NCBI RefSeq assembly: GCF_010500965.1
Contig: NZ_QVMI01000002.1
Location: 124,001-188,000 of the forward strand
DNA: 64,000 bases
Source of the DNA: Bacteroides sp. 51
GTDB taxonomy: Bacteria > Bacteroidota > Bacteroidia > Bacteroidales > Bacteroidaceae
Direction of reading: 5' to 3'
The position numbers were made by a program, and so were the translations under genes. This document shows positions 42,492-53,055 of this stretch, one piece after another; position 1 is the stretch's first letter; every line of letters begins with the position of its first letter. Below the pieces are notes generated by a model. The model worked only from the letters and a program-made list of their open reading frames with translations. It was not told where the DNA came from and searched no databases.

Positions 42492-44126
42492 ATGACACTA
42501 AGAAATATTTCACGCTTTAGCGTTGCACTTTCTGCTATAATTATGGTTAGCGGATGCATGCCTGATATGGACCTGGACAATCCGAAACAACTCTCGGATG
42601 ATACTTACTATACCACCGAAGCACAGCTTGAGGCCGCAGTTATTCCCGCATACGAATCCTTGATCGGGCACAACCAGGGTGGATACGCGCGTGCGATGTA
42701 TTATAACTTATTGGCTCCGGGAGACGATTTTGATAAAACATTCAAGTGGTCTAACTTGTATCAGGACACCTATACTACTCCGGCAAATGAAGGTTTGTTA
42801 AAAAGTGCATGGATGGACTTTTACAATGGTGTATTTGCTGCCAACCTGGCTATTCAGAAGATAACCAATTTTGAAGGAATAATTGACAGTGGTAAGAAAG
42901 ACCGCTTGTTGGGCGAAGCCTATTTCCTTAGAGCATTGAATTATATGCATTTGGTACAGCTGTTCGGCGAAACCATTCCATACTGGGATGAGCCTATATC
43001 CGATGCATCGCTTTATTATCCCGGCAATTCGGAAAATGGACAGATTTATGCATTGATCATTTCAGATTTTTCGAAAGCGGCAGAGTTATTGCCCTTGAGA
43101 AGTGTACTCTATGCCGATGCAGCGAATAAAGGCCGCGCCACAAAGGGGGCTGCTCAAGCATATTTGGCTAAAGCCTATTTGTACCGCCCTATTTTGGAGC
43201 GTGGTCAGGCTGCCGAATTTGGCAAGGCGCAAATTGAACTGAAAAAGGTAATTGATAGCGGAGAATATCAATTAATGGACAATTTTCGTGAAAATTCTAT
43301 GTGGGGAACCGTGCACGAGAATAATGCTGAATCTGTTTTCGAAATCCAAATGTTTAATGGTCCTGACTGGATGGGAGGCGACCGTTCGGATTCATGGAGA
43401 TGGCAGGAGATCGGTGTACCCGACGGTACGGGAGGTTCCTGGTGGAATCTGGCACCTAACCAGCGGACCTTTGATGAATTTGAAGACGGTGACCCACGTA
43501 AGTTCATGACCATGTGGTGCCCGGGTGGTGCTTATTATACAGAGTTGACTGGAAATGTAGCCGACTGGGATTATATGATCAATAACTTGTCTTCGGACAA
43601 ACATCTTTACGGAACCCGTAAGGAATGTCCCGACTATCAGATTTCCGATATAGACAATGAAATAAATACCCGTTTGGTACGTTATTCGGATGTACTATTG
43701 ATGTATGCCGAATGTTTGAGCGAAGCAGGCAACGACAACAAAGTTATTACAGATCAGGAAGGGCCTAAGTATTACATTCAACAAGTACGCGATCGTGCCA
43801 ATAAGATAGTTCCCTCGGAGCAACCCCACTTATGGTATCAGAATGCACCGGGCTATATTCCTAATGTAGATGAATTGCTAGCTAGCGGCAAGGTGATTAA
43901 CGGTGTTGCAATGAATAGTATAAAGAATATCATTGTTCATGAGCGCTTTGTTGAACTCTGTGGTGAATATGTTCGTTATTTTGACTTGCTTCGCTGGGGA
44001 ATGGCAGATGCCAAATGGCTCGATTCGATAAAAGCATTGGGGTGGAGCGAGAAGGCAATGTATTATCCTTTCCCAGAAGAGGAATTAAGTAATAACCCGA
44101 ATTTGAAAGGTAATGCTATGAATTGA
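42492..44126 (+). CDS. SusD/RagB-family outer-membrane lipoprotein (right arm)
   Basis: A 544-residue lipoprotein (signal ISRFSVALSAIIMVSGC). SusD features: LLGEAYFLRALNYMHLVQLF in the TPR part, RLVRYSDVLLMYAECLSEAG, VHERFVELCGEYVRYFDLLR with W next, and a C-terminal MYYPFPEEELSNNPNLKGN. It pairs with the SusC encoded 13 bases upstream and is followed by a strong terminator, so susC and susD here form a two-gene unit. Confidence 0.93.
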   Translation: MTLRNISRFSVALSAIIMVSGCMPDMDLDNPKQLSDDTYYTTEAQLEAAVIPAYESLIGHNQGGYARAMYYNLLAPGDDFDKTFKWSNLYQDTYTTPANEGLLKSAWMDFYNGVFAANLAIQKITNFEGIIDSGKKDRLLGEAYFLRALNYMHLVQLFGETIPYWDEPISDASLYYPGNSENGQIYALIISDFSKAAELLPLRSVLYADAANKGRATKGAAQAYLAKAYLYRPILERGQAAEFGKAQIELKKVIDSGEYQLMDNFRENSMWGTVHENNAESVFEIQMFNGPDWMGGDRSDSWRWQEIGVPDGTGGSWWNLAPNQRTFDEFEDGDPRKFMTMWCPGGAYYTELTGNVADWDYMINNLSSDKHLYGTRKECPDYQISDIDNEINTRLVRYSDVLLMYAECLSEAGNDNKVITDQEGPKYYIQQVRDRANKIVPSEQPHLWYQNAPGYIPNVDELLASGKVINGVAMNSIKNIIVHERFVELCGEYVRYFDLLRWGMADAKWLDSIKALGWSEKAMYYPFPEEELSNNPNLKGNAMN

Positions 44127-44178
44127 TTGTTTTCAGGTTAGTTTTTATTTGTAGAAAAAGAGTCTCGAACTCTTTTTA

Positions 44179-44217
44179 AAGAAAAAGACCGAACTTCAAC
44201 GTTACGGTCTTTTTCTT
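44179..44217 (+). terminator. Rho-independent terminator after right-arm susD
   Basis: AAGAAAAAGACCG (44179-44191) and CGGTCTTTTTCTT (44205-44217) form a perfect 13-bp stem with a 13-base loop; the 3' arm carries the T-rich tract. It would end the susC-susD transcript. Confidence 0.85.
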
Positions 44218-44420
44218 CTTTATTACCTCTCTCTGATATATTTAAAGGAAAGCAAAATATGGTAAAGTGATTTGAAATCAGTGCTTTCGCTAAGGTAATT
44301 GATAACTGTTTTATTGACGAAAACGAAATGAATAATAGAATATCTAATCTTTAAAATCTAATACCTGAAAATTGAAACACTAAATATATATCCGATAACT
44401 TTTGTTCTAATGCTTTTATA

Positions 44421-44487
44421 AATACTCAAAATCAAAAACGGAATATCTAATATATAAAACGGGAAAAGGTGTTGCGTCCTATTTTTG
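44421..44487 (+). promoter_or_regulatory. predicted HTCS-controlled promoter of the GH51 gene
   Basis: Repeat 1 starts AATACTCAAAATCAAAAACG at 44421 and repeat 2 starts AATATCTAATATATAAAACG at 44442, 21 bases on. From AAAACGG (ending 44462) 17 bases lead to TATTTTTG (44480-44487). Another related copy (AATATCTAATCTTTAAAATC) lies near 44339. The region 44218-44420 otherwise holds nothing recognised. Confidence 0.7.
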
Positions 44488-44520
44488 TTCAACAAATCTA
44501 CAAAACCAATACCACATATA

Positions 44521-47043
44521 ATGAAATATCGTCTTCTATATTCTATCGTCTTTGCTTTATTACTTTGTGCATGTGATAAGACAATAAGTCCGCAGGGCAA
44601 AATTATAATTGATTTACAGAAAATAGGTGCCGAAGTCGCTCCTTCCATGTATGGAATTTTTTTTGAAGAAATCAATCATGCCGGCGACGGCGGATTGTAT
44701 GCGGAACTTGTTAAAAACCGTAGCTTTGAAGAACTTGAAATGCCGGAAGGATATTATACCGAAGGCAATACGCTTTATCCGAAGAAAGTTCATAATCATT
44801 TAACCGGCGAAATAAAATCGGAGCACTACCGGTGGACTACAGAAGTGGTTCCGGGATGGAGCCTGAAAACAAGAGAAGGTTCAGCTGCCGAAATGAAACT
44901 AACAAAAGAAAGACCTAAATACTCGTCTGCTCCGAATAACCTGAAAGTTACCATAAAGAATGCCTCTCATCCTGTTTGGCTTATAAACGAAGGATATTGG
45001 GGTATGAATCTGGTAGAAGGAGAGAATTATTTTCTGCGTACCATTATTCGTTCTGATGCTGATTATAAAGGACAGATTACCGCACATTTGCTATCGGAAG
45101 ATGATAAAGTACTGACTTCAACCACCATACAAATGCCTCAAAGTAATTCATGGTACGATATTAGCCAACTTATTACCTCTTCGGCAACCGATGCAAAAGG
45201 AAAACTAGCTTTGGAATTTAACACAACAGGCACAGTCTATTTGGATTATATATCTCTTTTTCCTGAAAAGACGTTTAATAATCGGCCGAATGGTTTGCGA
45301 AACGATGTTGCTAATGCTTTGGTAGATTTGTTACCCGCTTTTGTACGCTGGCCGGGAGGTTGTGTAGTAGAGGGTATTACGCTCAATAATCGTTTTGAGT
45401 GGAAGAAAACGCTAGGTGACCCTGCGGCACGTTCCGGTGAATACAGCACTTGGGGATATCGCTGTTCGTATGGTTTTGGCTATTATGAAATGCTGCAATT
45501 TTGCGAAGATATCAATGCTGACGCTATGTATGTTTGTAATGTTGGCTTAGGGTGTCAGTTCTGTATGGGTGATGCCTCACCGGATAATCAGATTGCTTAT
45601 TACTTGGACGATTGTATGGATGCTATAGAATACGCATTAGGAGATACGACTACCGAATGGGGAGCTAAACGTGTGGAACATGGACACCCTGACCCCTTCC
45701 CGCTAAAGTATGTAGAAATAGGGAATGAGAATTGGGGAGATGAGTACGATAAACGGTTTGATATCTTCTATGCTGCTATTAAAGAAAAATATCCCGAGTT
45801 GGTGTTGATCTCCAATCACGGTTTAGAAAGAACGGGTAAAATTGCGAAAACCGATATGGTAGACCCACATTGGTATGTGGCTCCTAACTTCTTTTTCCAG
45901 AATAGCACAATCTTTGATAATCATCCCCGTGGGAAGTATGATGTGTATGTAGGCGAATATGCTTGCAATAGTGGTGTGGGTGCCGGCAATATGCTAGCTG
46001 CACTTTCTGAAGCTGCTTTTATTACCGGCATGGAACGGAACGGAGATTTGGTAAAAATGACCTCTTATGCTCCGCTGTTGGAAAATAGAAACGATCGTAG
46101 TTGGGCTGTAAATTTGATTTGGCTAGATACGGATCAGGTTGTTGGCCGCAGTTCATATTATGTCCAGAAGATGGCAGCAGAGCACCGGCCTACGTACAAT
46201 GTGGCAAGCAATATGACAATGAGTACACCACAGCCGATGGAATATATAAATGGAAAAGTAGGATTAGGATCCTGGGAAACACAGGTGGAGTTTAAAGATA
46301 TATACGTAATAAAAGAAGATGGAGTGAAGCAGAAACTTACTATTTCCAGTTCGTCCGAGAATAGAGGAACTTGGGATATCAAAGATGAAGTGTTGAGTCA
46401 GACCTCTTCACAATCGGCAACCCAGTATATTATTGATGGCTTTAATAGTAATCAATTTACACTTACATGTAAAGCTCGTAGAACAAGTGGTAATGAAGGT
46501 TTCTTTATCTATATCGGATTAACAGAGGATGGAAACAAGGGCTTTGTCTATAATATTGCCGGATGGACCAACCAAACAACTGCGGTTGAACAAGTATCCG
46601 GAGGTAGAAATGCAGGTGTAGCAAGCGTAAGCGTGCCTCAAACCATTGAAACAGACAAATGGTATGAAATAAAACTTGTAGTAACGCCTCAAAAAAGTGA
46701 ATTGTATATGGATGGCGAATATATATTGAGCCATGTACCTGAATCCACTCCACTGCAATTTATCTCGTCGGGGTATGATGAAGCAACCCATGAATTAATT
46801 CTCAAAGTTGTTAATGCAGAAGCTACACCTTATTCTACCACAATTAAGTTGGATGGCGTATCGCATGTAGAGAAAGAAGGCAAGGTAATATCTTTGTCCG
46901 CCACAAATGGCGAAGAAGAAAACTCGTTTGAAGAACCTCAAAAAATCTATCCGAAAGAAAGTGTTTATAATAAGTTTGGCAAGAACTTTAATTATGCGTT
47001 TCCGCCATTCTCATATACAATTTTACGCATAAAGACAAAGTAA
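44521..47043 (+). CDS. GH51-like alpha-L-arabinofuranosidase lipoprotein
   Basis: An 840-residue lipoprotein; the ATG at 44521 gives a clean signal (YRLLYSIVFALLLCAC). N-terminal GH51 features: SMYGIFFEEINHAGDGGLYA, then a CBM-like insert (about 110-255), then FVRWPGGCVVEGITLNNRFE. Acid/base is Glu403 in VEIGNENWG; nucleophile is Glu479 in VYVGEYACNSGVG. A beta-sandwich insert resembling a LamG or CBM66-type domain (about 620-760) interrupts the usual C-terminal domain, which resumes to FPPFSYTILRIKTK. It removes arabinofuranosyl side groups from arabinoxylan or arabinan. It stands between a strong terminator and relic DNA, with its own predicted HTCS promoter. Confidence 0.87.
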   Translation: MKYRLLYSIVFALLLCACDKTISPQGKIIIDLQKIGAEVAPSMYGIFFEEINHAGDGGLYAELVKNRSFEELEMPEGYYTEGNTLYPKKVHNHLTGEIKSEHYRWTTEVVPGWSLKTREGSAAEMKLTKERPKYSSAPNNLKVTIKNASHPVWLINEGYWGMNLVEGENYFLRTIIRSDADYKGQITAHLLSEDDKVLTSTTIQMPQSNSWYDISQLITSSATDAKGKLALEFNTTGTVYLDYISLFPEKTFNNRPNGLRNDVANALVDLLPAFVRWPGGCVVEGITLNNRFEWKKTLGDPAARSGEYSTWGYRCSYGFGYYEMLQFCEDINADAMYVCNVGLGCQFCMGDASPDNQIAYYLDDCMDAIEYALGDTTTEWGAKRVEHGHPDPFPLKYVEIGNENWGDEYDKRFDIFYAAIKEKYPELVLISNHGLERTGKIAKTDMVDPHWYVAPNFFFQNSTIFDNHPRGKYDVYVGEYACNSGVGAGNMLAALSEAAFITGMERNGDLVKMTSYAPLLENRNDRSWAVNLIWLDTDQVVGRSSYYVQKMAAEHRPTYNVASNMTMSTPQPMEYINGKVGLGSWETQVEFKDIYVIKEDGVKQKLTISSSSENRGTWDIKDEVLSQTSSQSATQYIIDGFNSNQFTLTCKARRTSGNEGFFIYIGLTEDGNKGFVYNIAGWTNQTTAVEQVSGGRNAGVASVSVPQTIETDKWYEIKLVVTPQKSELYMDGEYILSHVPESTPLQFISSGYDEATHELILKVVNAEATPYSTTIKLDGVSHVEKEGKVISLSATNGEEENSFEEPQKIYPKESVYNKFGKNFNYAFPPFSYTILRIKTK

Positions 47044-47129
47044 CCACTATAGAAATATATACAACTAAGAAATAATGTTTAATCTTTAAATTTAATACTA
47101 ATGAAAGTGAATTATTGCGATGAATAAAT

Positions 47130-47369
47130 GTGAGTGTCGCTTGTGAATACCCATTTAATGCTGATGGAACAATTAAACAGGTTATTCCTACAGTCGATCC
47201 GCAAGGCCAGGTGATTGGAACCATCGATGTAAATAATACGGGCGGTAAACAACAGTTGGTAGAAAAATCATGTCTGGTATCGAATGCGGTAGGCATTCGT
47301 GATTTGTATTTGGTTTTTAGAGGACAGGGCGATAACCTGTTAACACTCTCTTCGTGGCAGTTTGCCTAG
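47130..47369 (+). pseudogene. relic of a GH43-CBM6 gene (C-terminal pieces)
   Basis: The frame reads EYPFNADGTIKQVIPTVDPQ, a typical end of a GH43 propeller. It then jumps to IGTIDVNNTGGKQQLVEKSC and IRDLYLVFRGQGDNLLTLSS (then WQF), the end of a CBM6. The middle of the CBM6 is missing. It corresponds to the C-terminus of the intact GH43-CBM6 gene at 51582-52940 ([23 protein letters not shown]). There is no start or signal, so this is decayed DNA. Confidence 0.75.
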
Positions 47370-47426
47370 ATGAATAATTATACAACTACTGCCAACTATC
47401 AGTAAGGGTCATGAAATTACAAACGT

Positions 47427-47552
47427 AATGGAATATATCACAAGGCTTACGCTTCCTGTTGCTCGGAAGGTATGGGGTATGCTATGAGCGATAAACCATT
47501 TTGGGCTAATGTAGCCTCTACCTCTTACGAGCTATTCCAGTTCTATTATTGA
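47427..47552 (+). pseudogene. relic of a GH43 propeller segment
   Basis: The frame reads NGIYHKAYASCCSEGMGYAM, then SDKPF. This matches the GH43 pattern in which a Tyr-x-x-Tyr-Ser is followed by Gly-Tyr-Ala-x-Ser-Asp-x-Pro. It is out of order relative to the relic just upstream, where the C-terminal pieces come first, so at least two deletions or duplications shaped this stretch. It ends just before the GH127/146 start. Confidence 0.55.
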
Positions 47553-47575
47553 TCATTCAAATAAAAAAGAAAAAA

Positions 47576-49951
47576 ATGAGAATATTAATTATTATACTAC
47601 TAAATCTATTGTTGATCGGGTGTACTACGCATTCGGAAGAACCTTTATATTCAAACACATTCTCTTTAAGTGATGTGAAGCTATTGGATGGCCCCCTTAA
47701 GCATGCCACCGACCTGAATACCCACGTATTGCTTCAATACGAAACAGACCGCTTGCTAGCCCCGTTTTTGAAAGAGGCCGGACTGAAACCCAAAGGTGAG
47801 AGTTTCCCCAATTGGGTAGACCTGGACGGGCATGTTGGAGGACATTATCTTTCGGCATTAGCCATTCATTATGCGGCTACGGGCAACAAAGAATGCAAAC
47901 AGCGTATGGAATATTTTATTTCAGAACTGAAACGTTGTCAGCAAGCACATGGAAATGGTTATGTTGGTGGAGTACCGCACGGCGAAAAGATCTGGACGGA
48001 AATCAAGAATGGCCATCCGCAAATAGTTTGGGATTATTGGGTTCCCTGGTACAATTTGCATAAAACGTATGCTGGCTTAAGAGATGCATGGGCATACGGA
48101 GGCAACAAGGAAGCCAAACAAATGTTTATTGATTTGTGCGACTGGGGCCTGACCGTCATCGAACCATTAGATGATAACCAGATGGAAGCCATGCTTGCCA
48201 ATGAATTTGGCGGAATGAATGAAGTATATGCCGATGCTTACCAAATGACAGGACAGATTAAATATTTGAATGCTGCCAAACGTTTCTCGCATAAAGAAAT
48301 ATCTGATAGTATGGCAGCGAGAACAGATAATTTGGACAATAAGCACGCCAACACACAAGTTCCCAAGGCAGTAGGTTATCAACGTGTAGCAGAATTGAGT
48401 GGAGATGCCAACTATATAACCGCTTCGAAATTTTTCTGGGAAACAGTTGCGAACAATCGCTCTTTATCATTTGGTGGGAATAGCCGTAGAGAACACTTCC
48501 CTACAAAAGCAGATTGCAGTAGCTATACGGAAGAAAAAGAAGGTCCGGAAACATGTAACACCAATAATATGTTGAAGTTGACCGAAGGACTTTTCAGGAT
48601 GAACCCCGATGCTAAATATATTGATTTTTACGAAAGAGCCATGTTTAATCATATCCTTTCCTCCCAGCATCCGGAACATGGAGGCTATGTTTATTTTACC
48701 TCTGCGCGTCCTCGCCACTACCGAGTGTATTCAGCTCCGAATGAAGCCATGTGGTGTTGCGTAGGAACGGGTATGGAGAATCATGGAAAATATGGGGAAC
48801 TTATTTATAGCCACAGCGGCGATTCCTTGTTCGTCAATCTCTTTGTCGCGTCCGAACTCACATGGAAAGATAAAGGAGTAGTGTTAACACAGCATACAGC
48901 ATTCCCCGACGAAGAAGGAAGCACATTGACCGTCAAAGTAGACTCTCCTGTTAAGTTCAAACTACTGGTTCGCTTTCCATGGTGGGTATCGTCTGATATG
49001 CAAGTGATTTGTAACGGTGAAAACTACGCTACGGGGTCATCGCCTTCGTCTTATGTTGAAATCGAAAGGACATGGAATAATGGCGATGTGGTTACAATTA
49101 AAACCCCAATGAAAAATACGATAGAGGAAATGCCGAATGTTCCGACTTATATCTCTGTGCTTCGTGGACCAATCCTGCTCGCAGCTAAAACGGGAACGGA
49201 AGATCTTCGCGGATTAGTTGCAGGAGATGACCGTTGGGCGCATATCGCTTCCGGAAAACTTCTACCAATAACAGAAGCTCCTTTTAGCATAGGTAGCAGA
49301 GAAGAGATTCAGGCTAAGTTGGATAATATGAAACCTGTTGAAGGTAAATCATTTGCTTTTACCATCCCCGGCTTATTTAATCAACGGGCGTACGATAATA
49401 TGGTATTCGAGCCTTTCTTCCGTGTTCACGACAGTCGTTATTTGATGTATTGGATGTCGATGACTGAACAGGAATACAAGGAGTATAGCAAAAAAATGGC
49501 ACTGATAGAACGAGAGAAAATGATATTGGATGAACGTACAGTGGATATGGTTACTCCCGGCGAACAACAGCCTGAAGTAGACCACCAGATGAAAAGTCTT
49601 CATTCAAATTCAGGACATGCTTTTGAAGAGGGTTTTAGAGAAGCGCATGGCAACGATGGTTATTTCAGCTATAATCTACTTACCAAAGGACAGAATGATT
49701 TATCACTTATGCTTCGCTATTGGGGAAATGAAAGCGGGAACAGGACATTCGATATCCTGATTGATGAGCAGCTACTAGTCACCGAGAACATATCAGGTAA
49801 ATGGAAAGTGGATGATTTTGTAAATGTAGAGTATAAGATTCCTTCTGGTCTATTAAAAGGAAAGACATCTATTACAGTGACCTTTAAGAGTAAAGATGAT
49901 AATGTTGCAGGCGGAATCTTTAAAGTTCGACTTGTGAAAACAAAACCATAA
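47576..49951 (+). CDS. GH127/GH146-type beta-L-arabinofuranosidase lipoprotein (DUF1680)
   Basis: A 791-residue lipoprotein; the ATG at 47576 gives signal RILIIILLNLLLIGC. The helical barrel shows WVDLDGHVGGHYLSALAIHY, HGNGYVGGVPHGEKIWTEI and WVPWYNLHKTYAGLRDAW. The zinc and nucleophile site is clear: Glu325 and Cys327 in EGPETCNT, and Cys394-Cys395 in MWCCVGTGMENHG. The probable acid/base is Glu306 in SRREHFPT. A beta-sandwich and a C-terminal DUF4986-like part follow. GH146 is likely on length and gut Bacteroides context, but I cannot separate it firmly from GH127. It acts on arabinofuranose side chains. Confidence 0.87.
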   Translation: MRILIIILLNLLLIGCTTHSEEPLYSNTFSLSDVKLLDGPLKHATDLNTHVLLQYETDRLLAPFLKEAGLKPKGESFPNWVDLDGHVGGHYLSALAIHYAATGNKECKQRMEYFISELKRCQQAHGNGYVGGVPHGEKIWTEIKNGHPQIVWDYWVPWYNLHKTYAGLRDAWAYGGNKEAKQMFIDLCDWGLTVIEPLDDNQMEAMLANEFGGMNEVYADAYQMTGQIKYLNAAKRFSHKEISDSMAARTDNLDNKHANTQVPKAVGYQRVAELSGDANYITASKFFWETVANNRSLSFGGNSRREHFPTKADCSSYTEEKEGPETCNTNNMLKLTEGLFRMNPDAKYIDFYERAMFNHILSSQHPEHGGYVYFTSARPRHYRVYSAPNEAMWCCVGTGMENHGKYGELIYSHSGDSLFVNLFVASELTWKDKGVVLTQHTAFPDEEGSTLTVKVDSPVKFKLLVRFPWWVSSDMQVICNGENYATGSSPSSYVEIERTWNNGDVVTIKTPMKNTIEEMPNVPTYISVLRGPILLAAKTGTEDLRGLVAGDDRWAHIASGKLLPITEAPFSIGSREEIQAKLDNMKPVEGKSFAFTIPGLFNQRAYDNMVFEPFFRVHDSRYLMYWMSMTEQEYKEYSKKMALIEREKMILDERTVDMVTPGEQQPEVDHQMKSLHSNSGHAFEEGFREAHGNDGYFSYNLLTKGQNDLSLMLRYWGNESGNRTFDILIDEQLLVTENISGKWKVDDFVNVEYKIPSGLLKGKTSITVTFKSKDDNVAGGIFKVRLVKTKP

Positions 49952-49968
49952 TTATTAAAACCATACGT

Positions 49969-51546
49969 ATGAAAACCTATTCAAAAATACTCTTAAGTCT
50001 TTTCCTTTTATCGTTCTCTGTTGTTGGTATGGGGCAAGGGTTTACTAACCCTATACTTCCAGGTTTTTACCCCGACCCCAGTGTTTGCAGAGTAGGCGAT
50101 GATTATTATATTGTAAACAGTAGTTTTCAATATTTCCCTTCTGTCCCTATACATCATAGTAAAGACCTTATTAATTGGGAGAACATAGGCTATGTATTGG
50201 ATCGGCCATCGCAAGTGAAACTTGAGAAAATTGGTTTTTGGAATGGCATTTACGCACCATCTATTCGTTATCACGATGGGCTGTTTTATATGGTTACAAC
50301 CAACACCTCAGACAAAGGAAATCTCTATGTATATACCGATAATCCGGCTGGAGATTGGTCCGATCCTGTATGGGTGGATATGGGCGGTATAGATCCGGAT
50401 ATCTTTTTTGATGAAGACGGAAAGACCTATTTCATAACAGCAATGGGAGGCATTCATATTTGTGAAGTAGATATCAGTACAGGACAGCGCCTTACCGAAA
50501 CTCAAAAAATATGGGATGGAACAGGTGCACGCCATACCGAAGCCCCTCATATTTATAAAAAAGACGGATATTACTACTTATTGGTAGCCGAAGGCGGTAC
50601 AGAGTATGGACACAAAGCCACTATCGCACGTAGTCGTTCGATAACCGGACCGTATGATTCGAACCCTGCTAATCCGATACTTACTCACATCAACCAGAAT
50701 GGTGCTTTCAATCCTATACAGGGTGTGGGACATGCAGATTTCATTCAGGCACATGACGGTTCGTGGTGGACGGTCTTTCTTGGCTTCCGACCACAGTCGC
50801 ATACGCATCATCTGTTAGGTCGTGAAACATTCCTGGCACCTGTTAGATGGGACAATGATGCATGGCCCGTTGTGAATGACAATGGAACAGTAGCATTATC
50901 TATGACTTGTACTACGCTGCCGCAAGTGAAAACTCTGCAAAAACCAGCTAAAGATGATTTCAACGAATCTGCATTAGGATACGAATGGAACTATTTATGT
51001 AATCCAAACTGCGATAACTATTCACTTACGGCAAAGAAAGGTACACTTCGGCTGAAAGCTTCTACGGTTAGAATAGATGAAACAGATTCACCCACATTTG
51101 TAGGTCGCAGACAGCAACACATTAACTTCCGGGCAACAACAGCATTAGATTTTAGTAATCTGAAAGAAAACTCGGAAGCAGGGCTAACTACCTATATGGC
51201 TTCTAATTACCGTTATGATTTATCAGTTAAGCAAACGGATGATAAGACTGTTCTTTCTTTATCCTACTATATAGGTTCATTGAGGCATATAGAAAAAGAG
51301 ATTATATTGTCAGGTAAACGAGTATACCTACGTGTTGATGGGCGTAACGATATGTACAGTTATTCCTATTCAACGGATAATAAAACTTTTCAAAAGTTGG
51401 GCGATATAGATACACGCTTCATCAGTACCGAAACCGCAGGAGGATTTACCGGAGTTTATATCGGACTTTTTGCACAGTCAGAAACGTTAAATAACTCTTT
51501 TGCCGATTTTGATTGGTTTGAGTATATACCTGTATTTGAAAACTAA
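49969..51546 (+). CDS. GH43 glycoside hydrolase with C-terminal concanavalin-like domain
   Basis: A 525-residue secreted enzyme (signal [20 protein letters not shown], ending MGQ). GH43 starts at [20 protein letters not shown] with base Asp36; second Asp is D142 ([20 protein letters not shown]) and acid Glu is E191 ([20 protein letters not shown]). The C-terminal domain (about 315-525) includes [20 protein letters not shown] and [14 protein letters not shown]. The two-domain layout fits beta-xylosidase/alpha-L-arabinofuranosidase subfamilies. There is no lipobox Cys, so it is probably periplasmic. It starts 17 bases after the GH127/146 stop. Confidence 0.88.
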   Translation: MKTYSKILLSLFLLSFSVVGMGQGFTNPILPGFYPDPSVCRVGDDYYIVNSSFQYFPSVPIHHSKDLINWENIGYVLDRPSQVKLEKIGFWNGIYAPSIRYHDGLFYMVTTNTSDKGNLYVYTDNPAGDWSDPVWVDMGGIDPDIFFDEDGKTYFITAMGGIHICEVDISTGQRLTETQKIWDGTGARHTEAPHIYKKDGYYYLLVAEGGTEYGHKATIARSRSITGPYDSNPANPILTHINQNGAFNPIQGVGHADFIQAHDGSWWTVFLGFRPQSHTHHLLGRETFLAPVRWDNDAWPVVNDNGTVALSMTCTTLPQVKTLQKPAKDDFNESALGYEWNYLCNPNCDNYSLTAKKGTLRLKASTVRIDETDSPTFVGRRQQHINFRATTALDFSNLKENSEAGLTTYMASNYRYDLSVKQTDDKTVLSLSYYIGSLRHIEKEIILSGKRVYLRVDGRNDMYSYSYSTDNKTFQKLGDIDTRFISTETAGGFTGVYIGLFAQSETLNNSFADFDWFEYIPVFEN

Positions 51547-51581
51547 ATTTGTATATTATTAATCCTTTAAATAATCAAGAA

Positions 51582-52940
51582 ATGAAACTCGTGAAAAAAG
51601 TATTCTGCCTCTTACTGTTTTGTTGCACAACGATGGTAATGGCTCAAAACCCAATTATACAAACCAAGCATACCGCCGACCCGGCACCAATGGTATATAA
51701 CGATAAAGTGTACCTCTATACCAGTCATGACGAAGACAACTCTACATGGTTTACCATGAACGAGTGGTTACTCTATACATCTACTGATATGATAAACTGG
51801 ACAGAACACCCTTCACCATTGTCTTATAAAACCTTCACTTGGGCAGCAAGCGATGCCTGGGCTGCTCAATGCATTGAACGCAATGGGAAGTTCTATATGT
51901 ATGTACCGGTTACCTCAAAAGAAAACAACAGGCCGGCAGTAGGTGTAGCCGTAGCAGATACCCCTTACGGCCCTTTTTACGATCCTTTGGGAAAAGCACT
52001 TGTTCAAACCGATTGGGGAGATATTGACCCTACGGTATTTATCGACAATGACGGACAAGCCTATTTATATTGGGGAAACCCCAATTGTTTTTATGTTAAA
52101 CTGAATGAAGATATGATTTCTTACAGCGGCGAAATCGTTCGTTTGCCTATGACCGAAGAAGCCTTTGGTAAACGTGAAGGTGACCCGAAACGTGCTACTT
52201 CCTATGAAGAAGCTCCCTGGCTATATAAGCGCAATGATTTATACTATCTGTTTTGGGCTGGCGGGCCACTGCCAGAACATTTAGGCTATTCTACCAGCGA
52301 TAAACCTACAGGCCCATGGAAAAACAAGGGTATGTTCATGCCTGCCGAAGGAGCTAGCTTTACAAATCATCCCGGAATCATTGATTTCAGAGGAAAGACG
52401 TACCTCTTCTATCATGATGGTGCATTGCCTGGTGGCAGTGGTTTTACCCGTTCGGTTTGCGTGCAGGAAATAAAGTTCAATGTCGATGGTTCGATCCCAC
52501 AACTTAAAACGGATAAAGAAGGGATTATAAGAGGAACAGAGACACTGAACCCTTATGCTAAGGTCGAGGCAGAAACAATGGCCTGGTCGGAAGGCATTAA
52601 ATCATCGTACAGCAAAGAAGTAGGCGTATTTATTAAAGCTACCCGCAACGACAGTTATACACGGGTGAGAGATGTTGATTTCCGGAAAACCGGCACGTCC
52701 AAGTTTCTGGCAAGAGTTGGAACCATACATAATAACGTAACCATGGAAGTTCGTCTTGGTAGTAAAGAGGGGAAATTAATTACCACTCTTAAAGTACCAC
52801 GTACTGGTGGTAGTGATAGATGGCAGTTGGTATCGACCGATATAGATAAGATTACCGGCGTTCATGATCTGTATTTTGTTTTCAAAGGAAATGGAATCGG
52901 CGAACTTTTATATTTTGATTATTGGAAGTTCTTAGAATAA
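51582..52940 (+). CDS. GH43-CBM6 arabinoxylan arabinofuranohydrolase-type enzyme
   Basis: A 452-residue secreted enzyme; the ATG at 51582 begins a clean signal ([20 protein letters not shown], then AQ). Base Asp33 in [20 protein letters not shown], second Asp149 in [20 protein letters not shown], acid Glu near 210 in [22 protein letters not shown]6 covers about 325-452 ([34 protein letters not shown]). This arrangement is that of enzymes that remove arabinose from arabinoxylan. Gap to the preceding GH43 stop is short, so they are co-transcribed. A decayed relative lies at 47130-47369. Confidence 0.9.
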   Translation: MKLVKKVFCLLLFCCTTMVMAQNPIIQTKHTADPAPMVYNDKVYLYTSHDEDNSTWFTMNEWLLYTSTDMINWTEHPSPLSYKTFTWAASDAWAAQCIERNGKFYMYVPVTSKENNRPAVGVAVADTPYGPFYDPLGKALVQTDWGDIDPTVFIDNDGQAYLYWGNPNCFYVKLNEDMISYSGEIVRLPMTEEAFGKREGDPKRATSYEEAPWLYKRNDLYYLFWAGGPLPEHLGYSTSDKPTGPWKNKGMFMPAEGASFTNHPGIIDFRGKTYLFYHDGALPGGSGFTRSVCVQEIKFNVDGSIPQLKTDKEGIIRGTETLNPYAKVEAETMAWSEGIKSSYSKEVGVFIKATRNDSYTRVRDVDFRKTGTSKFLARVGTIHNNVTMEVRLGSKEGKLITTLKVPRTGGSDRWQLVSTDIDKITGVHDLYFVFKGNGIGELLYFDYWKFLE

Positions 52941-52974
52941 TTTTACAGGTATTTTTATTAGGTTAGTTGATGCA

Positions 52975-53008
52975 TGTCGAACGATTCAGAAAGAAGAGTC
53001 GTTCGGCA
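52975..53008 (+). terminator. hairpin after the GH43-CBM6 gene
   Basis: TGTCGAACGATTC (52975-52987) and GAGTCGTTCGGCA (52996-53008) pair over 13 bp with two G-U pairs as RNA on the plus strand. There is no clear U-run, so it could be a partial terminator or an mRNA-stabilising element before the last GH43 gene. Confidence 0.5.
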
Positions 53009-53055
53009 TTAATGACAGTGGTATTAAAAAAAGTAAACCAATAAAACAAACAATT

